In this document: piece by piece, positions 1 to 8,545 of the stretch
Numbering within the stretch: the first letter of the stretch is position 1
How the letters are laid out: each line of letters opens with the position of its first letter
NCBI GenBank assembly: GCA_015061625.1
Contig: SUWG01000009.1
Span: 39,146-103,145, forward strand
From: Lentisphaerota bacterium
Lineage (GTDB): Bacteria > Verrucomicrobiota > Lentisphaeria > Victivallales > Victivallaceae
Reading direction: 5' to 3'
Length of the DNA stretch: 64,000 nt
Position numbers and translations under genes: made by a program
Notes under the pieces: generated by a model
Told to the model about the DNA's origin: nothing
Database searches by the model: none
Seen by the model: only the letters and a program-made list of their open reading frames with translations

Positions 1-1496
1 CAACAACTGAAAGTGCGGTCAGAATCTGTCTGCGGCAGAGAACCGCCGCCATTTCCTGACAGATAAGAACCGGAAAATGTAGCACACGGAATACCGTCAA
101 CAGTGCTATAAGTGACATTTCCGTTGGCGGCCAATGCCTGTCCGGTTTCAGCAGTGTCAGCCGCCGCACTCAACGGAGCATAAAACACCAATCCATCCTG
201 CGGTATCGGCAATAACAGAGCAGCTACTCTCACATTTACTTCGCGGTTGTAAATGCCGCCAACTTTCGGAGTGAACGCTTCTCCGTAACTCATCCCCGTT
301 GTCAGATTTTCCTCAAAAACATATACCCCATCGGTCAACACCGCCTTGTAACCATCCCATGTTTTAGGAACATCCTCATCCATCGTAACCTGAAATTTGG
401 AAAGGGTCGGCACCGGAGCAACGCCGGTAGCGGTATCGTTGCTGTAATCGTAACCGGTGTACCAAGTACCGTTAAACGGGTCTTCGCTTTCGCAATAGTA
501 CAATGCGTTGTAAGCCTCGGTGGTGCAGTCGCTGTGAATGCCCCATGTGTATTGGTACAGCCGATACAAATAGTAATCCGCCGTCATGTGTTTCCAGACC
601 TCGTAACCGCCTGATGTGGTAAGCGTGGTCTTTTCGTAATCGCCGTTGACGGCAGTCGTTCCGGCTCCGGAAACTTTGATACGGGTAACTTCATAAGGCC
701 CGTGAACCGCGGCACACTTGTACAACTCCATGTCACTGACCACCACACTGCTGCTGCAACTGCCGGAAACACCGAAAAGTGTCACTCCGTTGCGGATGTT
801 GCCCGGTACCAGATCGGCATCACCTCTGACGATCAGATCCGAGGTAAGATAAGTTCCGGCGGCGATCACCTGATCACTTGCGCCGGGAATGACTTCTCCG
901 CCCCCACGGGCGAAACCAACTTCAATGCTTTTTTCTGTTGCCTGATAACCTTTGAATAAGGTCACGACATTGCCGGAAACTGCCGCTTCCGGAGCAGACG
1001 GGATCGTCACAGTTTCACTTTCAGCAATAAAACCGCGGGGGATATTCACCACATTATCCGTCACCGTCGCCGTCACCGTGGCGATCGAACCGGTAATTTT
1101 GCCGGATGCACCGTAAGCCGTCACCCCCGCCAGCAGTTTTTCAGCAGTAACCGTGGCATCGGAGGTATCGGTGCCGCCGGTATCCAGAGAAAATGAATAA
1201 CTTTCCGCCAGAAATCCGGCTGGCACAGTAACGGTCACCCCGTCATTTTCCGGCACGACGGTTTCGATCGTGCCGGTGATCAAAGTGCCGTCAGAAGTAA
1301 TGGCGGTTTTACCCTTGAGCATATCCCCGGATGTGACGGTCACCGGCGAAAGATCTGCGCCGGTGGAAATATTTTCCACGGCCACGGCATAATCATCCAG
1401 CAATTCAGCACTCAAATTGCCGCCTTTGGCATTTATCGCCGCTTTCAACGCCGCTTTTGCCGCCTGAATACGGATGATCTCACTGGCAATACTCAT
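1..1496 (-). CDS. Tail-fibre/adhesin-like structural protein, 3' part cut by window edge
   Basis: About 498 codons are visible on the minus strand from ATG at 1496, and the frame is open to base 1. The N-terminal half contains tandem units of the type GKITGSI, AKLLAGVTAYGASGK and LKGKTAITSDGTLITGT, a pattern common in phage tail, baseplate and fibre proteins. The part nearest the edge (VFYAPLS ... GIPCATFSGSYLSG) looks like the start of a LamG/concanavalin-like lectin fold. ATG lies two bases past the TGA of the upstream gene (1498-2211), so the pair is probably translationally coupled. Seen: the repeats and the open frame. Inferred: a cell- or glycan-binding virion protein. It could instead be a non-phage surface adhesin. 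Confidence 0.6.
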   Translation of the reverse strand, partial: MSIASEIIRIQAAKAALKAAINAKGGNLSAELLDDYAVAVENISTGADLSPVTVTSGDMLKGKTAITSDGTLITGTIETVVPENDGVTVTVPAGFLAESYSFSLDTGGTDTSDATVTAEKLLAGVTAYGASGKITGSIATVTATVTDNVVNIPRGFIAESETVTIPSAPEAAVSGNVVTLFKGYQATEKSIEVGFARGGGEVIPGASDQVIAAGTYLTSDLIVRGDADLVPGNIRNGVTLFGVSGSCSSSVVVSDMELYKCAAVHGPYEVTRIKVSGAGTTAVNGDYEKTTLTTSGGYEVWKHMTADYYLYRLYQYTWGIHSDCTTEAYNALYYCESEDPFNGTWYTGYDYSNDTATGVAPVPTLSKFQVTMDEDVPKTWDGYKAVLTDGVYVFEENLTTGMSYGEAFTPKVGGIYNREVNVRVAALLLPIPQDGLVFYAPLSAAADTAETGQALAANGNVTYSTVDGIPCATFSGSYLSGNGGGSLPQTDSDRTFSC

Positions 1497-1497
1497 A

Positions 1498-2211
1498 TCA
1501 AATACCTCCCAAAATATTTTCCAGACCGGCAAGATCGGAACCGATCTCCTGCAATACCTCTTCCACAGAATCACCGTCAAAATAATTTCCGGCATCTTTC
1601 ACGGCAAGTTTATCGGTTGAAACTTCCGCTTCCGCACTTATTTCATCCGATAATTTCTCGATCTTATCTTCCAGACCGGCGGCGATCGCCTGTACCTGAA
1701 TGGCGGTGAAGTAAGCCGGATCATCCGGCACACTTTCACTGCCGTTGCCCCGGTAGACCCGGCTGCGTACCGTCAGGGGAAATTGCCAGGCAAAGATATT
1801 CTCCCCGTCACTGCCGCAGCCGCCCAATTCGCAAATAAGCTCCACTGACGGCTGATCGGCCAGCAATTCACCGATACGTCCGGCGGCGTTGCCGTGGAAT
1901 GGCACGGTCAGCAAGGTGCGTCCGTCATCATCCCGGCTCAAAGTCACTCCGGAAAAGATCAACACCGCCGGATCTTCCCGGTTGGCACAGACGGCATCCA
2001 GCGCACAGTAACAACTTGATGCCGGCAGATTGGCCAGCGGATAATCCGGCAAAACGGCACTTTCCCCGGCGGTGTCACTGCGCAATTCAAATTCAAGGAT
2101 ACAGGAAGTGCCGTACATAAGTTCCAAAGCAATGCCGTTGGTTGCGCCGCAGGCATCACACAATTCGGCACCGGATGTGCCGATTTTCAAAATCGAACGG
2201 ATTTTTTGCAT
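1498..2211 (-). CDS. Hypothetical protein of the structural cluster (237 aa)
   Basis: The start is ATG at 2211, preceded by AGGAGTAAAT. The product begins MQKIRSILKIGTSG. No family is recognised. A CDACG motif lies near residue 20. The C-terminal quarter (LEDKIEKLSDEISAEAE ... VEEVLQEIGSDLAGLENI) is predicted amphipathic helix or coiled coil and resembles the trimerising stalks of phage fibre chaperones. It is packed between two genes of the same cluster with gaps of 1 and 8 bases, which suggests it is co-transcribed with them and forms part of the same particle. The function is inferred only from context. Confidence 0.6.
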   Translation of the reverse strand: MQKIRSILKIGTSGAELCDACGATNGIALELMYGTSCILEFELRSDTAGESAVLPDYPLANLPASSCYCALDAVCANREDPAVLIFSGVTLSRDDDGRTLLTVPFHGNAAGRIGELLADQPSVELICELGGCGSDGENIFAWQFPLTVRSRVYRGNGSESVPDDPAYFTAIQVQAIAAGLEDKIEKLSDEISAEAEVSTDKLAVKDAGNYFDGDSVEEVLQEIGSDLAGLENILGGI

Positions 2212-2219
2212 ATTTACTC

Positions 2220-3146
2220 CTATTTATATATGAAAGGTGATTCGGGAAAATTTTCCTCTTTCAAACACAACCCGACCGGAGTGTGTTCGATAACGGCATA
2301 GGCATCACTGCGCACACTGCCATCCCAGATCGGTGAAATGAAATTTTCCGCCGCACTGAAGTCGATGTTTCCCGCCGCCCGGTTGGTGGCAAAATCAATG
2401 GTGAATTCCTGCGTACCGCAATCGATGGTTTCCGCCTGATTGCTCGCCGCAACCGTGAAATTTGTCCGGATCTGTGCCGAACCACGCAACTGCGGCATCC
2501 GCCATGCGGGGCGGTCGCTTTTCAGAGAAGATGGCAAATAGACCCAATGGTGGTTGTAACTCTTTGCCCGGCCATATTTTTTGCGCCGGATCACCAGCAT
2601 ATTGACGTTGATCTGCATCATGCCGATACTCAAAAGGCCGTCATCCAGCCAGTTGCCGTAATATGAATTGCCGTCGTTATCCTCGCCACGCAATTCACAC
2701 TGCCACACGAAACCGCTTTTACCGCCCGGAGAATCCCACACCGGCAACGGATAACGGACAACTTCATGGAGCAACTTCGAAGCGTTGAAAATAAATTCGC
2801 TTTGCGTGTGACGGTAACAGGGGAGTGTTTCAGCACTTCCGTAAAATGCATTCATATCGACCCCGAAATCATCGAACAAAGTTTCATCCATCCGGAATTT
2901 GGCCGCTTCATACTCCGAAAAAGTGCCGCTCCGGCGGAAATCAAAGGAACGCAACACCAGATCACGCACCGCATTACGCATGGTATTAATATCCATTTTC
3001 CGGCGGCAGGGAACCGGCGGCAGCCGGACAATACCGGGATAAGCCGCCGCATTAATGCCGTAAAATTCCAGTCTTTCCCACAGGGCTTCACACAAATTAT
3101 TCCATGCCGTCACGATGGAAGAGGGCGCATTATTGAACCAGCTCAT
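2220..3146 (-). CDS. Hypothetical protein of the structural cluster (308 aa)
   Basis: The best start is ATG at 3146, which overlaps the TGA of the upstream gene as ATGA. A GTG at 3158 is possible but would give a longer overlap. The protein begins MSWFNNAPSSIVTAWNN and is rich in aromatic residues and Asp/Asn, with no signal peptide or membrane segment. I do not recognise a family. The coupled ATGA junction and the conserved strand indicate one operon with its neighbours. A baseplate, tail or receptor-binding component would fit the context, but that is inference. Confidence 0.6.
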   Translation of the reverse strand: MSWFNNAPSSIVTAWNNLCEALWERLEFYGINAAAYPGIVRLPPVPCRRKMDINTMRNAVRDLVLRSFDFRRSGTFSEYEAAKFRMDETLFDDFGVDMNAFYGSAETLPCYRHTQSEFIFNASKLLHEVVRYPLPVWDSPGGKSGFVWQCELRGEDNDGNSYYGNWLDDGLLSIGMMQINVNMLVIRRKKYGRAKSYNHHWVYLPSSLKSDRPAWRMPQLRGSAQIRTNFTVAASNQAETIDCGTQEFTIDFATNRAAGNIDFSAAENFISPIWDGSVRSDAYAVIEHTPVGLCLKEENFPESPFIYK

Positions 3147-4003
3147 ACCAGATACCACTCATTTCCGAAACTCATCCGGCTCTCACTGCTCCGGTAAGAC
3201 TGGATGACCCCGTAACTTTCCACCCGGCCGATCAGACGGTAAAATACCGCATCATCCGGTACGTCGAACCGGAAAGATGCCGAATATTTGCGACTGGCAC
3301 TGTCGTAGAAAAAAACCAGAAACAGATCCACCGGCAACGTTTCAGGCAATACGAGAACCGTTTGCGGTATCGCCGTTACGCCCGGAACATCGGTCGTGCC
3401 GCAATCCGGCAATGCCGGATTCAGACCATTGCATATCTGCACACTGTCACTGCCGTATTTCTGCAGTTTGAAGTATCCGCGGTATTCATCCGTTACCGTA
3501 CCTGCCGACTTGCCGGATGCCCCGCCCAGCACGATCAGCCCCGGCGACGGGCCATCCGGAGCGAAAACGGCCAGTGCATTGCCGCTTTCCCCGGCAGTCA
3601 GGCCGTCAACTCCCGGAGTGACAAATCTGCCGGTACCGGTGAAAAATGCCGGGGCCGTGCCGTAAAGCCGCACCGTGCCGTAAGCACCGGCAGGGATATC
3701 CTGTAAAGCGATCCCCCACGGCAGGGAATCATCCACCGCCACTTTTCCGCACAGAACCGCTCTGCCGGAGAAGCGGGCATTTTGCTGTAACGGAGAATCG
3801 CCCTGATATATCCCGGTGACCGCCACCGGAGCAAATGCGGAAATATCCGCCGGAGAAGCGTTGAAAACATCCACTGAATCCGGCGGCATATTTTCCGGCA
3901 CATCAGTAAAATTTCCGGTACGCAGCAACAAATTCACGGCGTTGTACCGGGCGGCACTTTCCGGCTGCCACGCTTCACCGGATGAAACATCACTGAAAAA
4001 CAT
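3143..4003 (-). CDS. Hypothetical structural-cluster protein, beta-rich (286 aa)
   Basis: The start is ATG at 4003 with AGAGGG eight bases upstream. The protein begins MFFSDVSSGEAWQPESA and is dominated by Gly/Ala/Pro/Thr-rich stretches such as LQDIPAGAYGTVRLYGTA and GLTAGESGNALAVFAPDG. This composition is seen in phage decoration, capsid-associated and fibre proteins. It has no transmembrane segment. It is followed without a gap by the 308-residue gene through an ATGA overlap. The family is not recognised, and the role as a particle surface protein is inferred from composition and cluster position. Confidence 0.55.
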   Translation of the reverse strand: MFFSDVSSGEAWQPESAARYNAVNLLLRTGNFTDVPENMPPDSVDVFNASPADISAFAPVAVTGIYQGDSPLQQNARFSGRAVLCGKVAVDDSLPWGIALQDIPAGAYGTVRLYGTAPAFFTGTGRFVTPGVDGLTAGESGNALAVFAPDGPSPGLIVLGGASGKSAGTVTDEYRGYFKLQKYGSDSVQICNGLNPALPDCGTTDVPGVTAIPQTVLVLPETLPVDLFLVFFYDSASRKYSASFRFDVPDDAVFYRLIGRVESYGVIQSYRSSESRMSFGNEWYLV

Positions 4004-4023
4004 GATCTCTGCCCTCTGAAATT

Positions 4024-4857
4024 TTACAGATCCAGCACCGCAAACGATGCTCTTTCATAAAGCCGGGAAACGTGGGCGGAATGCAGTTTGCCATCCGCCG
4101 TATAAAGCGGCCAGCAGTGATCCCAGCCCTCAACCATGCCCAGATCGATCGAACCGATTTTGCGGATGCCGCCCAACCGGATCTGAAAGCGGAAGGTCAA
4201 ATCGCAAAGTTCATCGCCGTCATCCCCCTCAAAGGGGTCACTTTTCACCAGACCGAGAAAGAGGACTTCTCCGGCATTCCAGTTGTGGAACGCTCCGGAA
4301 TTGACTTTGCCGACCAGATTTGCCACCTTGCGCAGATAGTCGCGCGCTTCGGCCTGTTTCCGGCGGAATGTGGCTTCACAGCACAAACTCATTTCCGGCT
4401 CGTAGATGCGGAACTTTTCCGACCGGGATGCCGAACCGGGCAAACCATTCCAGTTTATCAACCTTTCCGGGTCGATATCCGGGGATGATTTATCGGCTTT
4501 TACGCTCAAAACTTTGGCAACGGCATACTTTTGCCACCCGGTACCGGCATTGACTTCCGCCTGCCAGCGGCGGTCACCGGCCCGCTTGTTGCGTCTTTTC
4601 CGGTAAGAAAAAGCGGTATCGGTCTGGCGGTAATAAACGCCGATCTCCAGCACGCCGCCGCCGGGTGAACGGAGCAATTCCACCGAATTTTTGGGGATAT
4701 TCTGCCAATGATCCGGAGCTTGAGCAAAAACTTCCTGCAAAGCCTGATCGGCCTCACCGGATTTCACTCCGCTTGCCACATAATTTATCCGGGCCTTTTC
4801 ACAGCGGCCGAAACGGTCAAGTTTCCGCTGTTCCCCGGTACTGCGTTGGATTTTCAT
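4024..4857 (-). CDS. Hypothetical structural-cluster protein (277 aa)
   Basis: The start is ATG at 4857. The GAGG ribosome-binding site lies in GTGAGGTCAG just upstream, so the in-frame GTG at 4872 is less likely. Features include a basic N-terminus (MKIQRSTGEQRKLDRFGR), a central RKRRNKRAGDRRWQAEV patch and a C-terminal region (NAGEVLFLGLVKSD ... LTFRFQIRLGG) that resembles phage head-tail connector or tail-completion folds in composition. No family can be named with certainty. The gene lies 20 bases upstream of the 286-residue gene and overlaps the end of a 35-residue gene, so it belongs to the same transcription unit. Confidence 0.55.
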   Translation of the reverse strand: MKIQRSTGEQRKLDRFGRCEKARINYVASGVKSGEADQALQEVFAQAPDHWQNIPKNSVELLRSPGGGVLEIGVYYRQTDTAFSYRKRRNKRAGDRRWQAEVNAGTGWQKYAVAKVLSVKADKSSPDIDPERLINWNGLPGSASRSEKFRIYEPEMSLCCEATFRRKQAEARDYLRKVANLVGKVNSGAFHNWNAGEVLFLGLVKSDPFEGDDGDELCDLTFRFQIRLGGIRKIGSIDLGMVEGWDHCWPLYTADGKLHSAHVSRLYERASFAVLDL

Positions 4858-4868
4858 AATTTCTGACC

Positions 4869-4976
4869 TCACTTGTAATTGGTGCCGGAGAGTACGGAAT
4901 TTTCCAAAAGTTCCATGATCTGCTCCAGTTTTTCAGTTATTGCATCGAGCATCTGTTTCAATTCGCTGTGATCCAT
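4869..4976 (-). CDS. 35-residue coiled-coil peptide at the head of the structural cluster
   Basis: This ORF opens with ATG at 4976, preceded by AGGAG eight bases upstream, a near-perfect ribosome-binding site. It encodes MDHSELKQMLDAITEKLEQI followed by MELLENSVLSGTNYK. Hydrophobic residues at heptad spacing (L, M, I, L, I, L, L) predict one short amphipathic helix. Its TGA (4871-4869) overlaps GTGAGG, which supplies the ribosome-binding site of the next gene, so translation is probably coupled. The function is unknown. Its place at the start of the operon and its helical nature fit a small assembly or scaffolding factor. Confidence 0.6.
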   Translation of the reverse strand: MDHSELKQMLDAITEKLEQIMELLENSVLSGTNYK

Positions 4977-5136
4977 CACACTTCTCCTGACATAAAATTT
5001 ACCGGAACCGGTATCGGAAATACGGTTCACCCATCTATGCCCCGGTTTGTCAACACCGTAAAAGCCCTCTCCGGCAAAATTAAACTCTTTTTTTTAAGAA
5101 AAGACTTGAAAAATGCGGATACAGGGGTTATTTTAA

Positions 5137-5166
5137 TTGATCGACAATTTCAAGTTGTGGTATAAT
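5137..5166 (+). promoter_or_regulatory. Promoter for the rpmH operon
   Basis: TTGATC (5137-5142), an 18-base spacer and TATAAT (5161-5166), with the extended -10 form TGGTATAAT. Transcription would start near 5173, giving a leader of about 68 bases before rpmH. The stretch 4977-5136 contains no gene that I can support. Confidence 0.65.
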
Positions 5167-5240
5167 GTCTGCAGATGCTGTTCTTCTGCGGCAAAGTTTT
5201 TATTGAAACGGTAATAACAAAAAAACAGGATGAAACGAAA

Positions 5241-5375
5241 ATGAAAAGAACTTTTCAGCCCTCGAACCGCCGCCGCAAACGCCGGCTTGGTTTCTTCGCC
5301 CGTATGGCCACCCCCGGCGGCCGCAACGTTATCAGACGCCGCCGTCAGAAAGGCCGCGCCCGGCTCACTGCCTGA
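5241..5375 (+). CDS. rpmH: Ribosomal protein L34
   Basis: The 44-residue product begins [19 protein letters not shown], continues with [15 protein letters not shown] and ends GRARLTA, matching the whole length of bacterial L34. The start at 5241 is fixed by the family N-terminus MKRTFQPS. The upstream in-frame extension from 5175 is not conserved and overlaps the promoter region. L34 is a very basic large-subunit protein. It opens the conserved block rpmH-rnpA-yidD-yidC-jag, with rnpA beginning 11 bases downstream. Confidence 0.97.
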   Translation: MKRTFQPSNRRRKRRLGFFARMATPGGRNVIRRRRQKGRARLTA

Positions 5376-5386
5376 TCCGGTGTGAC

Positions 5387-5803
5387 GTGTCGACCGCACC
5401 TGCCGGAGCGGATTGTTGCAGAGATATCCGTTTCCGCCTGAAAAAAAAGGAAAAACTGCGCTTCAAATCACAGTTTGACCAAATCCGGCGCGATGGAAGC
5501 AAAAGTGTCGCTCCCGGTATGGTTGTGGTTGTGGCCCCCTCCCCGGAAAACCGTTTGGAGTGTGGTGTCATATGCAGCAAAAAATACAGTCTGTTGTCCG
5601 TGGTCCGCAACCGGGCCCGGCGGTTGATGTGGGAGAGTTTCCGGATGTTGAAACCGGATCTCTCCCCGTGTCGCATATTGCTGATTCCACGCCGCAGAAT
5701 GATGAACTACTCCCGTCAGCAAGCCACTGCGGAACTGGCGGAGATATTGATTGCAAGGCAAGTGCTTCATCCGGCAGAAAACACTCTTTCGCAGCCGGAA
5801 TAA
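5387..5803 (+). CDS. rnpA: Ribonuclease P protein component
   Basis: A 138-residue protein that binds the catalytic RNase P RNA and helps process the 5' ends of tRNAs. The family signature is present: LKKKEKLRFKSQFDQI near the N-terminus and VVRNRARRLMWESFR, the RNR motif, in the middle. The start is GTG at 5387, the only initiator before the conserved domain. It gives an N-terminal extension of about 17 residues (MSTAPAGADCC...) relative to most homologues. The stop codon overlaps the start of yidD as TAATG, so translation is coupled. Confidence 0.93.
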   Translation: MSTAPAGADCCRDIRFRLKKKEKLRFKSQFDQIRRDGSKSVAPGMVVVVAPSPENRLECGVICSKKYSLLSVVRNRARRLMWESFRMLKPDLSPCRILLIPRRRMMNYSRQQATAELAEILIARQVLHPAENTLSQPE

Positions 5804-6051
5804 TGATATTTTTTATCCGGATATACCAGAAAGCGATTTCGCCGTGGCTGCCTTGCCAATGCCGGTTCACACCGAGTTGTTCACATTACGCAGTTGATGC
5901 ATTCCGGAAACGGGGATTCTGGATGGGCTGTCTGCTCACCGCATGGCGGCTGATGCGCTGTCAGCCATTTGCCAAAAGCGGTTACGACCCGGTTCCGGAA
6001 AAAGGCTTCCGGAATCCGCCTGAAATCAATCTCAAAAACGCGGATGAATAA
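5803..6051 (+). CDS. yidD: Membrane protein insertion efficiency factor YidD
   Basis: An 82-residue protein with the family core IRIYQKAISPWLP, CRFTPSCSHYAVDAF and GGCL-type GCLLTAWRLMRCQPF. The start at 5803 is chosen because ATG overlaps the rnpA stop codon as TAATG and because the conserved region begins there. The longer frame from 5560 is out of register with rnpA and is not conserved. YidD is a peripheral inner-membrane protein that assists YidC and Sec in membrane protein insertion. It ends in TAATG, which also starts yidC. Confidence 0.95.
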   Translation: MIFFIRIYQKAISPWLPCQCRFTPSCSHYAVDAFRKRGFWMGCLLTAWRLMRCQPFAKSGYDPVPEKGFRNPPEINLKNADE

Positions 6052-7769
6052 TGAAATTTGACAAAGAGACCATCATTGGTATAGTTATATGCATGGTTCT
6101 GCCCCTGGCGTGGCCGATGATCAGCCAATCCATGGGGTGGACTCCCGCTCCGGAGAGTGCCGCTGAAGAAACTTCCGCCCCGGCTCCGGAAAGTGACGCT
6201 GAAGAAACTCCTGCTCCCGCGCCTCAAGCCAATGCGGCAGAGGATATCATCGTTGCCGATGAGCCTGATGCTGCGGAAAAATGCGATGATTTTGACTTCA
6301 GCAACGAATTTATCACGCTTACAGTTTCCGGCGAAAACGGTGCGATCAAGAGCATCCGTTTCCTCAAGCACCTGAATAATGACCGGGAAAGTCAGATCAC
6401 GATCGACAATGCCGGACTTTTCGCTCTGGATATCCCCGATACCCGTGTCGTGCGGGTAACTGCCATCACCCGAACCGGTGAAAATGAAGTAACTGTCGAA
6501 ACCCTCTTATCCAAAGGCGGCGCACTTCTGCGCCTGACCCGCATTTACACCATTGACACGGATTACTCGGTAAAGTGCCAATATTCTCTGCAGAATTTGA
6601 GCATGGTGCCGGTCACGCTGACCGGAGTGACCGTGCAAGGAGTTTCGCTGGCTCCGTGGCACATCATTTCCGGTGATAATCTGCGCAGTGTCGCCTACCG
6701 TCTGGACTACATGACCGATGACGGCGACCATGAAGATATCGACGGTGATGAGGATGATGAAGATTTCTATCCGGAAGAAGCGATCCGGGTCAGATGGTGT
6801 TCAGTGAGCAACCGTTATTTCTGCAGTATCCTCAAACCGGAAGAAAACGGCACATTCCAACTCTATCTGGTCAATCCCCGTGAAGAGATCGAGGATGCCA
6901 GAGGCAAAAAACATTACATTCTGACCGCCGGAGCGACCATGCCGGAATTCAGACTGCTCCAAAAAGAAAGCAAAAGTTTTGAATTTTCCTGCTACACCGG
7001 CCCGAAATCCTCCGATGCGCTGGCCGCTTTTGTCAAAGGCGGCGAAGATGTGGTGCATCTGGCATGGGGCCCGTTGAATCTGCTCGCCCGTTTCCTGATG
7101 TGGGTATTGAATCTGCTTTACGCCATCTGCCACAGTTACGGTTTGAGCATCATTCTCCTGACGCTTCTGGTGCGCACCGCTTTTTATCCTTTGACCAGCA
7201 AGGGCAACGAATCGATGCGCAAAATGCAGAAAGTTCAGCCCAAATTCAAGGAACTCAAAGAGAAGTACAAGGATAATCCCCAACTGCTCAATCAGAAAAT
7301 GACCGAATTGTACCGTCAGGAAGGCATCAATCCGCTGGCCGGTTGTCTGCCCATACTGTTGCAGATACCGATCTTTTTCGCGCTGTATGCCATGCTGGAT
7401 AATGCCATTGCCCTGCGCCATGAATCCTTCCTCTGGGCGAAAAATCTGGCGGCGGCGGATACGGTATTTTCCATTCCGCTGGGCTTCACTCTGCCGTTGT
7501 TTGACATCAATGCGATCCCGATCAATCCGCTGGTGCTGGCGATGACCGCACTGATGATCGTGCAACAACGCATGACTCCGATGTCCGGAGATCCGGTACA
7601 GAAAAAAATGATGATGATGATGCCGGTCATCATGCTGCTTTTCCTCTATTCACTGCCGTCAGGTTTGACGCTTTACTGGACTGTCAGCAATATTTTCAGC
7701 ATCGTTCAACTTTATATACAGAAAAAACGCCGGGAATCGCAAACCGCAGACGAGACCCAAAGCAAATAA
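6051..7769 (+). CDS. yidC: Membrane protein insertase YidC
   Basis: A 572-residue Gram-negative-type YidC. An N-terminal membrane segment (about residues 8-28) is followed by a Pro/Ala/Glu-rich linker, a periplasmic beta domain and the conserved five-helix insertase core at about 340-560. In the core, LLVRTAFYPLTSKG holds the functionally important Arg of the hydrophilic groove, followed by the coiled cytoplasmic hairpin KMQKVQPKFKELKEKYK and NPLAGCLPILLQIPIFFALY. An unusual acidic stretch (DDGDHEDIDGDEDDEDF) interrupts the periplasmic domain. The gene starts inside the yidD stop codon. Confidence 0.97.
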   Translation: MKFDKETIIGIVICMVLPLAWPMISQSMGWTPAPESAAEETSAPAPESDAEETPAPAPQANAAEDIIVADEPDAAEKCDDFDFSNEFITLTVSGENGAIKSIRFLKHLNNDRESQITIDNAGLFALDIPDTRVVRVTAITRTGENEVTVETLLSKGGALLRLTRIYTIDTDYSVKCQYSLQNLSMVPVTLTGVTVQGVSLAPWHIISGDNLRSVAYRLDYMTDDGDHEDIDGDEDDEDFYPEEAIRVRWCSVSNRYFCSILKPEENGTFQLYLVNPREEIEDARGKKHYILTAGATMPEFRLLQKESKSFEFSCYTGPKSSDALAAFVKGGEDVVHLAWGPLNLLARFLMWVLNLLYAICHSYGLSIILLTLLVRTAFYPLTSKGNESMRKMQKVQPKFKELKEKYKDNPQLLNQKMTELYRQEGINPLAGCLPILLQIPIFFALYAMLDNAIALRHESFLWAKNLAAADTVFSIPLGFTLPLFDINAIPINPLVLAMTALMIVQQRMTPMSGDPVQKKMMMMMPVIMLLFLYSLPSGLTLYWTVSNIFSIVQLYIQKKRRESQTADETQSK

Positions 7770-7792
7770 TTTTTAATCAGGAAAGAAAAAAA

Positions 7793-8389
7793 ATGTCAGA
7801 AAATCCGAAATTCAATGAGTACAAGGCGCAGATCATTGAGATCCTTGCCAAAATGTTTGACTACCTCGCCCTCAACGGCGATTTCAAGGTCGAGGAAAAA
7901 GGCACCCGTATCGGGGTGAGCATTTCCAGCGACAATGCCGGCAGGATCATCGGCCGCAAAGGTCAGACTCTGGAAAGTCTGCAACTGCTGGTCAACCGGA
8001 TGATGTTCAAACTTGATGAGCAGTGCCCGCACATCACGTTGGATATCGACGGCTACGCTTCCGGCGACCGGGAAAGCAAAGACCGTGCCGTATCTGACGG
8101 CGAAAACGGTTCCGCCCCCCGCGAAAAAGAGTACCGCCGCCGCCCACGGCGCGGTGGAGATGATTCCCCCCGCTCCAGCGTGGAACAGTTGGAAAAACAG
8201 GCCAAAGATGCCGCCAAAGAGGTCAAACGCTGGGGCGAACCGGTAAAATTGCCGGAAATGAATGCCCATGACCGCCGCATCATCCACATCACGCTGAAAG
8301 ATGATCCGGAAGTTACCACCGAGTCTTTCGGCGAAGGCGCAATGAAAAAAGTGGTGATTTCTCTTGCCAAACAGGAAAATCAGGCATAA
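7793..8389 (+). CDS. jag: Jag/KhpB-type RNA-binding protein
   Basis: A 198-residue protein with an N-terminal helix region, a type II KH domain with the GXXG loop (NAGRIIGRKGQTLESLQ) and a C-terminal R3H domain (NAHDRRIIHITLKDD, with R and H spaced as in R3H). A charged, probably disordered linker (EKEYRRRPRRGGDDSP) separates the two. Jag proteins bind RNA and are commonly encoded next to yidC. The gene lies 23 bases after yidC with AGGAAAG as the ribosome-binding site and is the last gene before a terminator hairpin. Confidence 0.93.
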   Translation: MSENPKFNEYKAQIIEILAKMFDYLALNGDFKVEEKGTRIGVSISSDNAGRIIGRKGQTLESLQLLVNRMMFKLDEQCPHITLDIDGYASGDRESKDRAVSDGENGSAPREKEYRRRPRRGGDDSPRSSVEQLEKQAKDAAKEVKRWGEPVKLPEMNAHDRRIIHITLKDDPEVTTESFGEGAMKKVVISLAKQENQA

Positions 8390-8417
8390 AAAAAAGCTTT
8401 TTTTCAAAATAATAATG

Positions 8418-8467
8418 GCATCTGTAAAAAAAATCTCATTTTTTAAGCAGATGCTATTGCTTTTTTT
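8418..8467 (+). terminator. Intrinsic terminator after jag
   Basis: GCATCTG (8418-8424) pairs with CAGATGC (8448-8454). Inside, AAAAAAT and ATTTTTT extend the stem, and a T run follows at 8461-8467. The end of this signal coincides with the -35 region of the next promoter. Confidence 0.65.
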
Positions 8468-8485
8468 ACAAAGTTGGGCTATAAT
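8457..8485 (+). promoter_or_regulatory. Promoter for the zinc-ribbon protein gene
   Basis: TTGCTT (8457-8462), 17 bases, TATAAT (8480-8485). It gives a leader of about 54 bases before the ATG at 8546, with AAAGGA as the ribosome-binding site. Confidence 0.7.
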
Positions 8486-8545
8486 ATACGCAAGCATCAT
8501 AAGGGAAACAAGTCGTTTCCAAATTAAATAGAAAGGATTTTTATT

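Noticed and set aside
4977..5240. Possible replication origin next to rpmH
   Set aside because: No DnaA-box cluster or dnaA/dnaN gene is visible; only a promoter is supported.
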